This document shows positions 16,205 through 27,240 of a stretch of 64,000 nt of DNA, one piece after another. Under the pieces are notes generated by a model. The model was given only the letters and a program-made list of their open reading frames with translations. It was not told the origin of the DNA and did not search any database. Within the stretch, counting starts at the first letter, position 1, and each line of letters starts with the position of its first letter. Where the stretch lies: NCBI GenBank assembly GCA_037178855.1, contig JASJZC010000002.1:620001-684000 (forward strand). Direction: 5' to 3'. The DNA is from Oscheius sp. JU75. Taxonomy: Eukaryota > Nematoda > Chromadorea > Rhabditida > Rhabditidae. The position numbers and the translations under genes were made by a program.

Positions 16205-18168
16205 ATGTGCTTACGTGCCCTCTTGATATCGGACACCTGGACCCAGATTTTTGCCGAGCCCTTTTTCGAAGGTGAGCCTCATTTTTTGGCTGCTTTTTCA
16301 CAGTTCACCCTTTTTTATTAAATCCTTTTTCACTTCAAGTAGGCCAAAAAAAACTTCAAAAGATTCGTTTCCTGTCAAAATATCTGTATTTCGGTCATTT
16401 AAACTGCGCGCCAGAAGTTTTGGGTACGCAAAAGTGCGTCTTAGACATTTTCGGGGCATGCAATTTCACAAGTCTTATGCCTAAACCATGTTTTCTGTGC
16501 TCAAAGTGTTGTAAAAAGCCGTGGAGTCGGCTAACCTAGTAGATTGTGCAATAAGGTCCTCAGAAAATCCTATAAAAAAGGATTTTTGGCTTGGAAAAAG
16601 AATAGACTTTGAGGTTAGGGGTCTGTCCTGCGGCTGGCACCTGGAAAAAATCACAAATATCATGAAAAAATAGTAAGCTGTAAAATAGCATTTTTCAGGC
16701 GTTGGGAATGAGGTGATCTTCTCTCTGCTGGTCTTCGCCTTCTTTATCGGCCTCATTCTCTTCCAGCGGTTCCGGGCGCGTCGAGGGTAGCTTTCGCTTC
16801 CATTATCTCGCTATTTTCTCCGCAAATTCAGAGCCCACGTGCACGCCGAGCACCAGGAAGACGTCAGGAACTTTCGTCTCAACGTCGGCCGTCTCTCGGA
16901 GGAGGAAATTAACAAGCGCGTCGCCATGGCCCGGGAGAAAAACGACAAGACTTGCTCAATTTGCATGTGCGACGCCAACTACGCCTGTCTGACCAACTGC
17001 GGTCATTTGTTCTGCTGCGACTGCGTCGTGAGCTATTGGCAGCACCGGGGCAATATCATGCGGCCTGTCGACTGCGCCTATTGCCGGACACCGGTAAGAT
17101 TTCTCGAATGTTTTCGCCTAAAATCGTACAGGTTACGGTACTTTTGCCGGTGGATTGGGTCGAGCGCGACCAGGCTGACTCCCAGGAACACTACAACCAA
17201 AATGTGACCAAGCTCGACGAGTACAATCATCGCTTCTCCATAGATCGGCCCTATTCCGAGTATTTTGCCGACATTCCCGTGATGATTCCCTTCCTGATCA
17301 GGAACATCTTTGCCATGGATGGCATCTGGATCATGTTCAGGTAAGGGGGCGGAGCTTTGAGGTTAGGACAGTTTTGTCATGCGGAGCCCAAAAAGCCCCC
17401 TATAACGGCGCCGTCTGGTCTAGCTTGTTAACAGCCCGCACCTTCAGTCAGTGACCTGGCCCGGCACTGTTCCCGATCAGGAGTCAACTGGATAATCCGG
17501 TCTGGATCCCTGACATCAAAAATCCCCCCTCGGAGTATTTCGAAGAATTTTAGGTTGTATACTAGGGTCCCCCTGTTGATTTTCTAGAGGCGGGTAAAAT
17601 ATATTGAGGCGCGATTTTGTCTTTGGGGTGCACTGACATAGACACATTGAGAGGACAGCCTAAAAGAATATGAAAGATACTACATGTTGTCCTAAAAGTT
17701 CTATAATACTTTTTGGGCTTCGCATGATCGTCATCTTCTCGGCCGTCATTATCTACGCCCTCATGCCACTGGACATTCTACCCGAGTCGGTCTACGGCAT
17801 CGTTGGTCAGTCACCTGTCTCCAATTTCCCCCCACCAAAAAAAGGATTCAGGCTTTCTCGACGACGTCTTCATAATAACTCTCCTCTTGGCCTACATGGC
17901 CCTAGCGGTTCGACATTTCCTCGCCCGACGCTTCGGAGACAGGCCGCCAGAGGATGCTCGACCGATTGTAGAAGAAGCGGCGGAGGTCCTGAATAATGAG
18001 ATCGAGAGACTTTTCGGGATTGATCTGAATGTGGAAGAAGAGGAGGAACAGGAGTCAGAAGACGAGGAGGAAGAAGAACATCCTGAGGCAGGAGACGAGG
18101 AGCCCGAGGAAGCTCGTCAAGCTGGAATAGTGGAGCCGGAATCAAATCATCGACACTTAAACGAATAG
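16205..18168 (+). CDS. rnf170: RNF170-type RING E3 ubiquitin ligase, multi-pass ER membrane protein
   Basis: Model 16205-16271, 16699-16786, 16832-17093, 17132-17340, 17699-17805, 17852-18168 gives 349 residues. The order matches RNF170: an N-terminal membrane segment (VIFSLLVFAFFIGLILF), a C3HC4 RING (CSIC at 93-96, CGHLFCCDC, then CAYC), the EYNHRFS and DIPVMIPFLIRNIF region, and a DUF1232-like pair of membrane segments around MPLDILPESVYG and FLDDVFIITLLL. RNF170 ubiquitinates activated IP3 receptors. Compared with human (258 residues) there is an added acidic tail (about residues 275-349) rich in Glu. Exon 5 is uncertain. The acceptor used (17697-17698) adds six residues relative to the family. 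Starting at GCTTCGC near 17718 would match the family length but lacks an AG. Confidence 0.88.
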
Positions 18169-19155
18169 GTAAGGCCGCTTTTTTCTTTTAAGGTCAAAAG
18201 GTTGACAAAAAGACGTCATGCTTTGATAAATACCCGAATGGCGTAGTCAGTTAGCACTCCAGCTAAAATTCCGAAATTGTGTTGGCCTTTTGCAAACACC
18301 TAAAGTCTAACTTATAGTGCATTTCGTACCAAATTAGACTCAAAAACGGGCCACAAAAAATGGCAAAACATGTTTGTTCAAAAAAAAGAATGACTACAAA
18401 AATGAAACTACGGTGGGACTCCCAGACGCGCCCAATTTCAAATCGAGTTAAATTTCACTCTTTTTGTTTCCAGTTTAGCAGCTCGTATTTCCGTTCTCTT
18501 TCGTTCTTATTGCTTCTAACATGTGGTTACAGGCAGCTTTTACTGGAAGCAACCAAAAACTTTGAAAAATAACGAAAACGAAGGCTGTACGCTGATAAGA
18601 TATCTCAAAAAATGCTAAATTTGTATCTCCGCTCTCCCAGGAGTCCCACCACGTGAAAATTTCGGGACACCGTAGTTTTTTTTTTTTTTTTTTGAACAAC
18701 CCATCCCCAGCCTTCCTCGTCCAGTTCAAGGAATCCGAGAGTTTTGAGCGAGTTCTCCCTATGAGACCTGGGATTTTCAGACCCTTCGCAAGCCCATCGC
18801 CGTCTCCGTCCAAGCCGACCCCTCTCCCTCCATTATTGTACCAAGTTTGTATATTTCTAGTCCACTTACGGGTCCCCACGTACATATCCTTCTACAAGCC
18901 TTTTCCAGTCAAAATTGGCGCTTTTTGAATCCCGAAAATGTGCCCTTTTCACTCGAAATCTTGTCATTTTCTATGTCAGGTACTGGCGGGTCCAATGCTC
19001 AAAAAGACCAAATTACCTCTCTCTCCCCTCCCGATTATTATACTTTTTTTGTATTTTGCATTTATACATATATTGCTATATCCTGTGTATTTTTCGGGGC
19101 ACATTTTGGTGGGATTTGGCACCTGAAATGACCTAAAAATGGGGATAAATATGGG
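18169..19155. other. Spacer with a fold-back repeat
   Basis: No exon was recognised. It contains an isolated A-box-like GGCGTAGTCAGTTAGCACTC near 18240 and an inverted repeat at 18367-18705. Open frames here are unlike neighbouring proteins. Confidence 0.5.
18367..18705. repeat. Fold-back inverted repeat
   Basis: The left arm (about 18367-18432) has TTGTTCAAAAAAAA, AAACTACGGTG and GGGACTCCCAG. The right arm (about 18625-18705), read in reverse complement, has the same blocks in the same order, with about 21 bp inserted between the last two. The spacer of about 190 bp is unrelated. No transposase is visible; it may be a non-autonomous element. Confidence 0.55.
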
Positions 19156-20800
19156 TCACATGAGGCTGCAGCCCTTCTTCTTGCCGTTCTTGCCCTCAGT
19201 CTCATCGGAAGTCAACTGTAGCTGGCGTTTTTTCTCCATTGCCAGGAGGTTTTGGAAGAGCTCGCTGATGTTCTCGTTGTTCTTGGCCGATGTCTCGATG
19301 AAGCCCGTGCCCCAGTTTCCTGATAGTTTTTCGCCCAGGGCTGTGGAGACTTCGCGCTTCTGAAAATGAGGTTTTTAAAAGAAAAAATCTAGGTTAAGGC
19401 CGTTGAGAGGAGCCGATCCAGATACTAACCAAGCCCAACGTCGTTCGACATGTCAGATCGAACTAACTTTTACACCAACTCCTTTCCAATCGAACCGAAT
19501 AGGGTTTTTGTACAGAATGCCTTTTTTGACTATTTTTCTCGACCTATGCCTTCTCGATAACCGGGCTTTCGTTAAAGTTTCTGTCAGAACAAAATCCAGC
19601 TTCAGAGTGATGCAGAAATGAAGAAAAGAAGATATGAAGACCTGTTCTATTGTACTTTTTAGGGGAAGACTTGTGCCGTCGGCTAGAACATGATGACGAA
19701 TAGACTGCACAACAGGAATTGTAAGTAATTCGATAGGCAGGTATCTTAGAGTCAAACTAGGACAGACCAGCTAACCGACCAAAGGCGCGCGCGGTTCACA
19801 AGCCAGGCCAGGGCGCCCTCTGCGTGCAAACCTGGCCACGCGAACATTTCGGCCAAGTTTGCGATGTCTGATCAAACTAACAATAAGCAACGTGGCGAAA
19901 CTACCGCTTGCTCCTGATCTCCCTATCATATTTCACGCGGAACATCGGCTCAGCCTTTGCCTCCATATGAAGGAATCTAGAGTCTTGAAAGGGCGGTTTC
20001 ACGCCCAAAAAATAAGCTGGAAGTCAGAGACAGTATAGGACATCCACTGACTAATCTACGGGAGATAGACAACTGACTATCAAACTGTTTGTCCCATTCT
20101 GGAGGCTGTAGCTTACCGAATCCTCGTCCTTCTTGTTCCCTACGAGCATGATAGGAACCTCGGCGATCCCAGTTCCTTTGACCTCTTTTAGCATAAGAAT
20201 TATGGGACCGAGTTCTTCCAGAGACTGCTTGCTGGTCACGGAGTAGATCAGAACGAAGGCATGACCCTTGCTGATGGAGAGTCTTTGCATGGCAGGGAAT
20301 TGATGCGATCCGGTAGTATCGGTGATCTGCAGGGTGCAAACGTTCTTCTGGTTGCAGCTTATCACCTGAAAACAGTCCAATTTTGTTGTTTGCTCTCAGA
20401 AAACTATTGCCAGGATCCGATCCAGATGTTAACCGAGCTCAACGTTGCTTGTCCAGCCAGATCGGACTAGTTTTTACAAAAAAAGTCCTGTCAAGACTTC
20501 TAGACGAATTTTAGGATTTTAGAGTTTTTCATGTTCTGCAAAACGAAACGGCTTACCTGTCTATAAGTGTCCTCAATAGTTGGAACATAGCTATCGGTGA
20601 AGGTTCCCTTTATGAACCTCTGCACAATGGACGACTTCCCGACTCCGCCGGCACCGAACACCGCCACGCGGTAGTCGGACGAGCCGCCGTCGCCCGACCG
20701 GCCGCCCTAAAATATCAGTTTTCTTAGGGTCAAAAAAAAATGGGAACTCACAGCAGTCGAAGTGTTGGCTTCCGTGTCTCTGTATTTTCTGAACGACTGG
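19156..20800 (-). CDS. drn-1: Di-Ras family small GTPase (DRN-1), 5' end unresolved
   Basis: Exons 19156-19359, 20117-20365 and 20557-20706 join in phase. An upstream exon around 20752-20800 joins in phase too, but no ATG was found for it. The P-loop is [42 protein letters not shown] and [13 protein letters not shown] are near-verbatim Di-Ras sequence. Base recognition motifs are GNKKD and ETSAK, and the protein ends in a CAAX box, CSLM, for prenylation. DTTGS carries Ser where Ras has Gln61, as Di-Ras proteins do, so GTP hydrolysis should be slow. Introns 1 and 2 each contain a 5S-rRNA-like fragment. The missing start may lie in an unrecognised exon upstream, near or beyond the tRNA gene. 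Confidence 0.88.
19408..19490 (-). repeat. 5S rRNA-like element (drn-1 intron)
   Basis: On the minus strand it reads GTTCGATCTGACATGTCGAA, then CGACGTTGGGCTTGGTTAG, then TATCTGGATCGG, matching the central and box C part of 5S rRNA. The upstream TTGGTGTAAAAGTTAG is shared with the copy at 6232. Confidence 0.65.
20411..20485 (-). repeat. 5S rRNA-like element (drn-1 intron 1)
   Basis: On the minus strand TCCGATCTGGC, AAGCAACGTTGAG, GGTTAACATCTGGATCGGAT follow each other with the spacing of 5S rRNA. This copy is one of the closest to a real 5S sequence in the window but still covers only part of the gene. Confidence 0.7.
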
Positions 20801-20953
20801 CTGAAGGGAAAAGAGGGGGAAGTTGCTCTCTCTCTGCCTGGAAAATTGAGTTTGTGCCGGGCTGGCTCGTTTGTTGAGTGAGAGAGAGGAAGAAAGAGGG
20901 AAGGAATCAACAGAATTAGAAAAAAGGAAAAAAAAGAAGTTGAAAAAAAAGAT

Positions 20954-21026
20954 TGCCCCGAACCAGGATCGAACTGGTGACCTTTAGATCTTCAGTCTAA
21001 CGCTCTCCCAACTGAGCTATCGAGGC
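20954..21026 (-). tRNA. tRNA-Phe (anticodon GAA)
   Basis: The 73-nt minus-strand sequence begins GCCTCGATAGCTCAG and ends TTCGATCCTGGTTCGGGGCA. All four arms pair. The acceptor is GCCTCGA with TCGGGGC, the anticodon arm is TTAGA-CTGAAGA-TCTAA, giving anticodon GAA, and the T arm is ACCAG-TTCGATC-CTGGT. It is nearly identical to known nematode tRNA-Phe, has no intron, and lies just upstream of the drn-1 exons. It appears to be the only functional-looking tRNA in the window. Confidence 0.97.
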
Positions 21027-22772
21027 ACGGAAGACCCGAATTTCCCAATAGGCTCTAGAAACTGGGGGAACGGTAAGGCATGATAGAAAAGGACAAGAGA
21101 CAGAGATTTGAGGGTAATCTCACTCTCGGACCCATTGTTTCCTCACTCCCCTCCCCCCGTTTTCATCAATGAAATATGATACTCGCGGGAGCTAAGGCCC
21201 CTAAAAGGAAAGAAAGAGGTAATAGACGGAAGCCAATTGCTTTTCGGGGGGGATGAATTCTGCCTCTCTGTCTCTCTCTCTCTCTCTCAAACAGGATGAA
21301 GTCGAGTGTCCCGGGTAATGTAATTTGGTGTGGGGGCGTGGGCACTGAGCAAGAGAAGGCTGCTTCCAGGTAAAAGGTAGCGATCAATGATGAGAAAAAA
21401 GTCAGAGACAGACATTCTGATTTTCGACCCCTGGCCCCTAGACAGGACAGCAAACAGAAATGTCTAAATTGCTTCAAATTGAAGCAATTATCAGATGGCA
21501 GGGCTCTCCCCGCCCCTTAGAAACTGATCTTTTTCAAGTGTTGTTTTCCATTACGTGGCGAAAACTACTTGCTTTGCGGATGACGTCGTTGGAAATAAGT
21601 AGGTGGAGATGATGAAAGTGCAATTTTTAGAAAATGAATCGCACGAAGGAGGGATCAGTTCTCATGCATAAATAAATTGTGCCACTATTGGTGAGTGAAA
21701 AAGGGAAGAAGAAAGAGGGCAGAGAGACAGAAACATAAGGACAAGGTGATAGACAAATTGGTACTTAGAGACAGAGGGACAGAGACAAAAAGACAGGGAG
21801 ACAGAGAGGCAGAGAGACAGAAAGACAGACGAACTGTAAAACAGTGGTACAGATTGCTTGAGAGACAGCGAGGAAGAAAACCTGAGAGACTGAGAGGCTG
21901 ACCAAGAATCATCCCTTTTACTGGAAAGGGCTGCAAATAATCCAGATGTTCCATTAATGTTTTCTTTTGGAGGGATCAAAAGCTTATAATGAGGAGACTG
22001 AATACTAGAAAAAAGCATCGGGGCTTCTCTCGGGTCGTCAAAGTTCGAGACAGAGAGGCTAATTGACGTCCTTAGGGAGGTAGTTTGGACTCTGGGCAAA
22101 GAGGAGGATTCAGGTTGTGTGTGCTCTCTCTAGTGGTGGGGCCGTATCTCTCTCACTCCTCTACCCCTCGTGGGCCCTCCTTTCCTCCCCTGGGGCAAAG
22201 GCCGAAGAGGCGAAAATCGATCCTCAACACACACGCACTTACGCTGCCGACGACGTTGTTTCGGAAACTTCTTAAAGAATAATGGGATCACTTCCACGGG
22301 ATGGGGATTGATGAACATTCTTCTTTGGGGACTTGATGAGGTGCTTCCGTTCACAGAGGAAAAGGAAGAGGGATGACCAGTGATTTGATTATGAATGGAG
22401 AGGGGAGAGAACAGCTGATTAAACTAGAGGAAGGGGAACAAGGGTCTGTCTCTATCTTTATCTCTGTCTCTCTGTCTCCCTGTTCCCTTATTGCTCATTC
22501 CAGGAAGACTCAATAAATTCCCATGACTTGATGAGAGGTGAGAGATAAACAACCTCATTTTTCTTTTCTCCAGAGAGAGACAGAGGGCTAAAGCCTTCCT
22601 GCTCATTATTTCAGGTTATAGACCATGGGGGGTAGAACCATGGACAACGGGAATAGCGACTTCTTTATTAGTGCTTCTGGAAGAGACGACCAAAGAGCTG
22701 ACGAATCTTGTGGAGATGTCTGTTTCTATCTCTCTTCTTGTACCCAATCCGTTTCGAGCAGCCTCAAGCAGG
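21027..22772. other. Spacer with AGAGAC/GTCTCT simple repeats
   Basis: No exon was recognised. Simple-repeat tracts lie at about 21263-21290, 21715-21830 and 22445-22485. An unrecognised 5' exon of drn-1 could lie here. Confidence 0.45.
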
Positions 22773-23052
22773 TTATTGCTGCTTCTTCTTCCGCAGCAAC
22801 TTTTCGCCTGAAAATGAAGCAACGTCACGACACAAGTTTTGCTACTGATGACAGAGAGACGCAGATTTACAGAAACAGACGACTTACTTGGTGCATAGCA
22901 TTTATAATAGGCTATAATTGTCGCCGTGAAGATGACAGTGAATCCAAGCATGTAAAATGTGAAAAGTTCTCCGGGCTGGAAGCTTGGCTGCTGCTAAAAA
23001 AAAAAGAAGGTAGTTTTCGAAAACATTTGGAGATTACCTGAGCTTGAGCCAT
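22773..23052 (-). CDS. 51-residue single-pass membrane micropeptide with a C-terminal KKXX motif
   Basis: Three tiny exons, 22773-22807, 22888-22993 and 23038-23052, join in frame to give 51 residues. The protein starts MAQAQ and has one hydrophobic segment (about 20-36, FYMLGFTVIFTATIIAYY). It ends LLRKKKQQ, so the last four residues KKQQ fit the dilysine ER-retrieval signal. Donors are GTAATC and GTAAGT, and acceptors TTTTTAG and TTTTCAG. An AATAAA lies about 105 nt past the stop. The lack of an N-terminal signal and the cytosolic KKXX suggest a small ER or early secretory membrane protein. I do not recognise a family. The gene is supported only by splicing logic and the hydrophobic pattern. 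Confidence 0.6.
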
Positions 23053-23970
23053 GTGAAAAATGAGCGAAAATTGGGGGAACTGAGAGATTAGGGTGCGATA
23101 TTGATTCTCCAGAGTGGAGAAGGGATACTCGAGGAACAGCTGGCGGCTGGTCAGAACGCGAGAGATTTAAGAGGATGACAGGGACAGAGGCATCTCTCTG
23201 TCGCTGTCTCTTTGTCCCTCTGTCTCTCTGCCTCTGTTTTTTTTGCCTCTCTGTCTTTCTGCCTTTCTGTTTCCCTGTCTGGGTCTCCAAGGAGAACCAA
23301 TTAGGTTAGTCTCAAAACAATGAAACTATTTTGTCAACTTCCGCTAAATACTTGTAATTTGATAACTTGTCAATTCCTGTCAAGGACAACCCAAGACCAT
23401 TTAGTGGACTACTGTGCTTCTGGAAGAAGGTTCGTTCCCCGGCTCTACCAAAGAACAAGTAGTTGCTACTGTAGATGAAACGGTGTCCAATTAGGACTGG
23501 AACATTAGTGTTACGACACAGACACCCTCAACACGACTCTATGACCTTCTGTGCCCCATAAACCGCTGACTGAAAGAGGTAAGATCGGAAGGAAATCGTG
23601 CGTCAGATGAAGCCGGAACTCAGCTGCAACACTGTCGAGCCCGATAACAAGAACTTTGCATTTTTTGTCCTGCTTCAAATAAAGGCCGACGACAAGACGT
23701 GCACGACGAAGCGTTTCTCGTGGGTCTTCGAGCATTGACAGTTGATCTTCTCCATTACGTCCTGTGTATACAGCCTTGGAGGACCATCACACGTTCGGGT
23801 TCGTTCACTGGACCATCCATCCGTCCGACATTGTCTGTTTCTCTGTCTCTCACGCGAGATTAAATGAATGGGTGTAATACGAACAGAGAACACCCGTTGT
23901 TCAGACACTTTTATTTGCTAGAACCGCACCCATATTCATGTTACATACTTTCCTTCATCTGATTCCGAAA
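23053..23970. other. Spacer with a dispersed repeat and a coding-like fragment
   Basis: A tRNA-like repeat copy lies at about 23335-23490. From 23587 to 23739 a plus-strand frame of about 50 codons ends in TGA and has GC-rich third positions (for example MKPELSCNTVEPDNKNFAFF), but it has no upstream start or family match. An AATAAA for the upstream dehydratase gene lies near 23911 on the minus strand. Confidence 0.4.
23335..23490. repeat. Dispersed tRNA-like repeat, copy 1
   Basis: It is matched at about 60270-60412 over AACTTGTCAATTCCTGTCAA, AGTGGACTACTGTGCT, AAGAAGG and the following CTCTACCA. Here a B-box-like GGTTCGTTCCCCG is kept at about 23430; in the other copy it is decayed. Confidence 0.6.
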
Positions 23971-26051
23971 TCACGAGATCAGGACTTCCTCGTAGCGTTC
24001 GCGAAGCGATTGTTCGATTTCTTTTACGTGGGCCTTGTCACGAGTCTCGGCAATTATTTTTACCTGAAGACTACTGTATTTCCCTCCCCACCAACGACAG
24101 TACCTTGACGGAGAAGATATCAGTACTGACCCAGGCTCTCTCGTGGAAAATGTCTTTGATACTGGCTCCGAGCTGGGCAATTCTCGTGGCAAGCTCGGCA
24201 ATACCTCCTGGACGATCGGAGACGACTACCTCTAGACGGATCAGACGACCATCGACGGCCAGACCTCGCTCAATGGCTCTACCCAAGACTGTCGTATCAA
24301 TGTTTCCTCCAGTCAGAATGCTTACGACTCTTTTGCCTTGAAGTTCCGGGAGTTTTCCGCTGATGATGGCAGCCAGACCGACTGCTCCACCACCTTCAAC
24401 TACAGCCTGAAAGTAAGGGGTCAGTAGCTGTCACTGTCACGGTCTGTCTCTCTGTCTACCAACCTACCTTCTCCATCTCCAGCAAACGAAGGATGCTCAG
24501 AGCTATACTCTCTTCGCAGACTGTGACCATCTTATCAATCAGTCCCTTGGCAGTGACAAGGGAATTGCCTCCCACGAAAGGAACGGCCAAGCCATCTGCC
24601 AGAGAACTTTTGACGGGAGCCTGGACAGGATGTCCGGCTTGTTGAGCCTCAGCGAAGGAGGGACAAGTCTCAGCTTCGACCCCCTGCAAAACTGATATGA
24701 TTTAGTCGGCCATCAACTCACAATTATCTGAATTTCCGGCTTCAGTGTCTTGACAGCTACAGCGATTCCAGCAACGAGACCACCGCCTCCGACTGGCACA
24801 ATGACAGCATCAACATCGTTGACCTGTTCCAGAATTTCCAGTCCGATAGTTCCTTGTCCAGCCAAGATATCAGGGGCATCGTATCCGTTGATGTACTTCA
24901 GACGGTGTTCCTTGGCGTGCCGCATGGCAAACTCCTTGGCCTTGCCGATATTCTCTCCCTTCAGGATAACAGTAGCTCCGTAGGATCGACAGAGCGTGAT
25001 CTTCATCAACGGGGCAAAGACGGGCATAACGACAGTGACAGGGATGCTGAGCTGTTGACCGTGGAAGGATAAGGCCAGAGCGTGGTTTCCTAAGAGATGA
25101 GGTGAGAGCTGTCACTGCCTCTTGTTCTCTTTGTCTTTCTGTTCTAGACTCTGCTCACTCACCTGCACTCGCAGCAATGACCCCTCTGGCTTTCTCTTCA
25201 TTAGAGAGTCTGGTCAAGGCGTAGCGGGCCCCTCTCTCCTTGAAGGATCCAGTGACTTGGAGGTACTCTTTCTTGAAGTAAAGGTCCATCTTGGTTAGGG
25301 AGGATAGCTGAGAGGAACGCTGAAAAGGAATGGCATGAGTGACAGTGACAGTGACTCTCACCGTGCACGGAGTCTTCTGGATTCCATTCCTCAGATTGAA
25401 AGCAGCACTAGAGATGTCTGAGAAGGCGACCTTCTTCGGATGATCTGGATCACAGTCTGGATCTGACAGTGGAAGGTCGACCGTTTCTCCAGAGGGAGTC
25501 TTTGGCTCGTCGGGACTGCTAGTTCTCTGACCATTGTCCCCATTGGCCTTTTCCAAAACCTCTGCATGCAGACGGCGAAGCTAAACGTCCTCACTTTTTG
25601 TGTTCGGTCCCATCCTACCTTCTTCGCATACTCCAGACCATCAATACCGGCATCGCTCATCAGTCTCTTCCTCTCGTATTGGCTCGCCTTCCTCGTGACT
25701 CTCGGCTCTCTCATCTCCTTGTTCGGCTCCTGAAAAGCCAATTCAGAACAAGGAAATGACCCCTACCTCTGTCGGTGACCGGACTTGTCTTTTAGAGTGC
25801 GGCGACATGTTCGAGCGTCTGAAGGTACGAACTTTTTCGTGTTTAACGAGCTTGTAAACAATTCTAGAAGGTCGGACAGGTCTTAACTGGGTTCAGCGAG
25901 AGCAGAGAGAACAGGGAGACATGGAGAGGAACAGCTAGAACTACTGAACTACCACAGAGATAGTGACAAAGTGTCTGTACCTTGACTCGACCTCAGACGA
26001 AGGATCCATGCCCGGGAGAGTTGCTATCTTACGAGTTGGCACGTTGGACAT
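23971..26051 (-). CDS. L-threonine/L-serine dehydratase (ammonia-lyase), PLP enzyme
   Basis: Nine exons, 23971-24063, 24104-24406, 24468-24683, 24722-25089, 25163-25319, 25362-25580, 25619-25729, 25767-25818 and 25981-26051, close at 529 residues. The PLP domain has TGSFKERGA with Schiff-base Lys178, ASAGNHALA, and the phosphate-binding PVGGGGLVAG. The C-terminal part begins RLIRLEVVVSDRPGGIAELA, an ACT-like fold also seen in threonine ammonia-lyases of this medium form. The first 120 or so residues are a charged extension without recognised domain. The enzyme deaminates threonine to 2-oxobutyrate and serine to pyruvate. A second ATG at 25808 could serve as an alternative start. An AATAAA follows the stop on the minus strand near 23911. 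Confidence 0.92.
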
Positions 26052-27240
26052 GATTAGGGGTTGCTTTGGAAGAGTATACTGGAATCAAAACTCAGGCTGG
26101 AACCAGTAATTTGGAGAAAATGAGAGACGGAGAGACTAGACGGCAATGAAATGCAACTGTTATTAGCAAACTTGTTTGTGTTTGTGTCAAAGGGGGTGGG
26201 CAGGGGTAGACTGGTCACAACATGTGATATGGGTTGATACTTCCTCTCGATTGGAGCTGGAACTTAGAAAAGAGGAAGAGAGACAGTGAGCCACGTGCGA
26301 TGTCTAACAACTGCTACCTCGGACCGAAAACTACTCCGCCCACTTGGATTTTTGGGTTCTTGTTGGGGACAGCTGTCCTCCAAAACTGAAAGACAGAGAG
26401 ACAGAGATATATAGAGAGACAGAGAGACAGAGAGACAGAGATATAGAGAGACAGAGAGACAAAGAGACAGAGATATATAGAGAGACAGCTGAAGTGGCTC
26501 GAACGAGTAGATAATCCCATTGACAATGTTTGAACAGTGGGTGCAAAAAGCAGCACTCTGACGAAGTTTCGGGAGGAAAAGGTTGCAAGAAGTCGAGGAA
26601 AAGAGCAAAGGTTTGAGGAAGCTGATCTATTTCCGCGGAAGGAATGGACACGAAAAGGATGTTGTTCTGCAGCTTATCTTTTCAATGACACCTTTCTGTC
26701 TAGAGAGGGGCTCCCGCGAACGAGGAGGGGTGGAACCATGGCTTCTACTGCATCGAAATGTTAGATGGGAAGAGGGCGAAAAACAATAAACCGAGACTAA
26801 TTGGAGGGGTGGCTATCAGCAGACAGTGAAACACAAGGTCAACAGGGGGACCTGTTTCAAGACTGATAGTCTAGTGGTTTTTGAAGCAGGAAACATGCAG
26901 TAAGACACAGTCGCGTGGAAGTATGGGACAGCTGACCTCGAAATTTGAGGAGATGATGTGTCGGTGACATACGTAGCTGCACTCAAAGAGTCAAGGAAAG
27001 TGGGTGCAGAAGGACTGAGGAGAAACTGACAGATAGATAGAGAGACAAAGAGGCTGTGGGACATAAGACCAAAGATGAGCTTGTAGTCGGTGGCGTCTAT
27101 GTCTCTCTTCCCCTATAGCTTTTGGTCACATTCGGTCAATAGATGCGCTCTGATGTGAGACAGAGGCAATAATTAGTCTACCGTCTGTATTTTCGTCCCC
27201 CAGCTTCTTCTTTCCATCTCTTCTCTTCAAGAAAGGAGCA
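26052..27240. other. Spacer with AGAGAC-type repeats
   Basis: A tract at about 26387-26486 is built of AGAGACAGAGAGAC with AGATATATAG interruptions. A minus-strand segment at 26329-26386 preceded by TTTCAG (FWRTAVPNKNPKI) could be an exon, but no flanking exons join it convincingly. Confidence 0.4.

Noticed and set aside
21695..21901. Frames rich in Arg, Glu, Thr and Gln, and their Leu/Ser/Cys-rich opposites
   Set aside because: They are translations of AGAGAC/GTCTCT simple repeats; the same pattern recurs at 2658-2927, 26264-26651, 51545-51931 and elsewhere.
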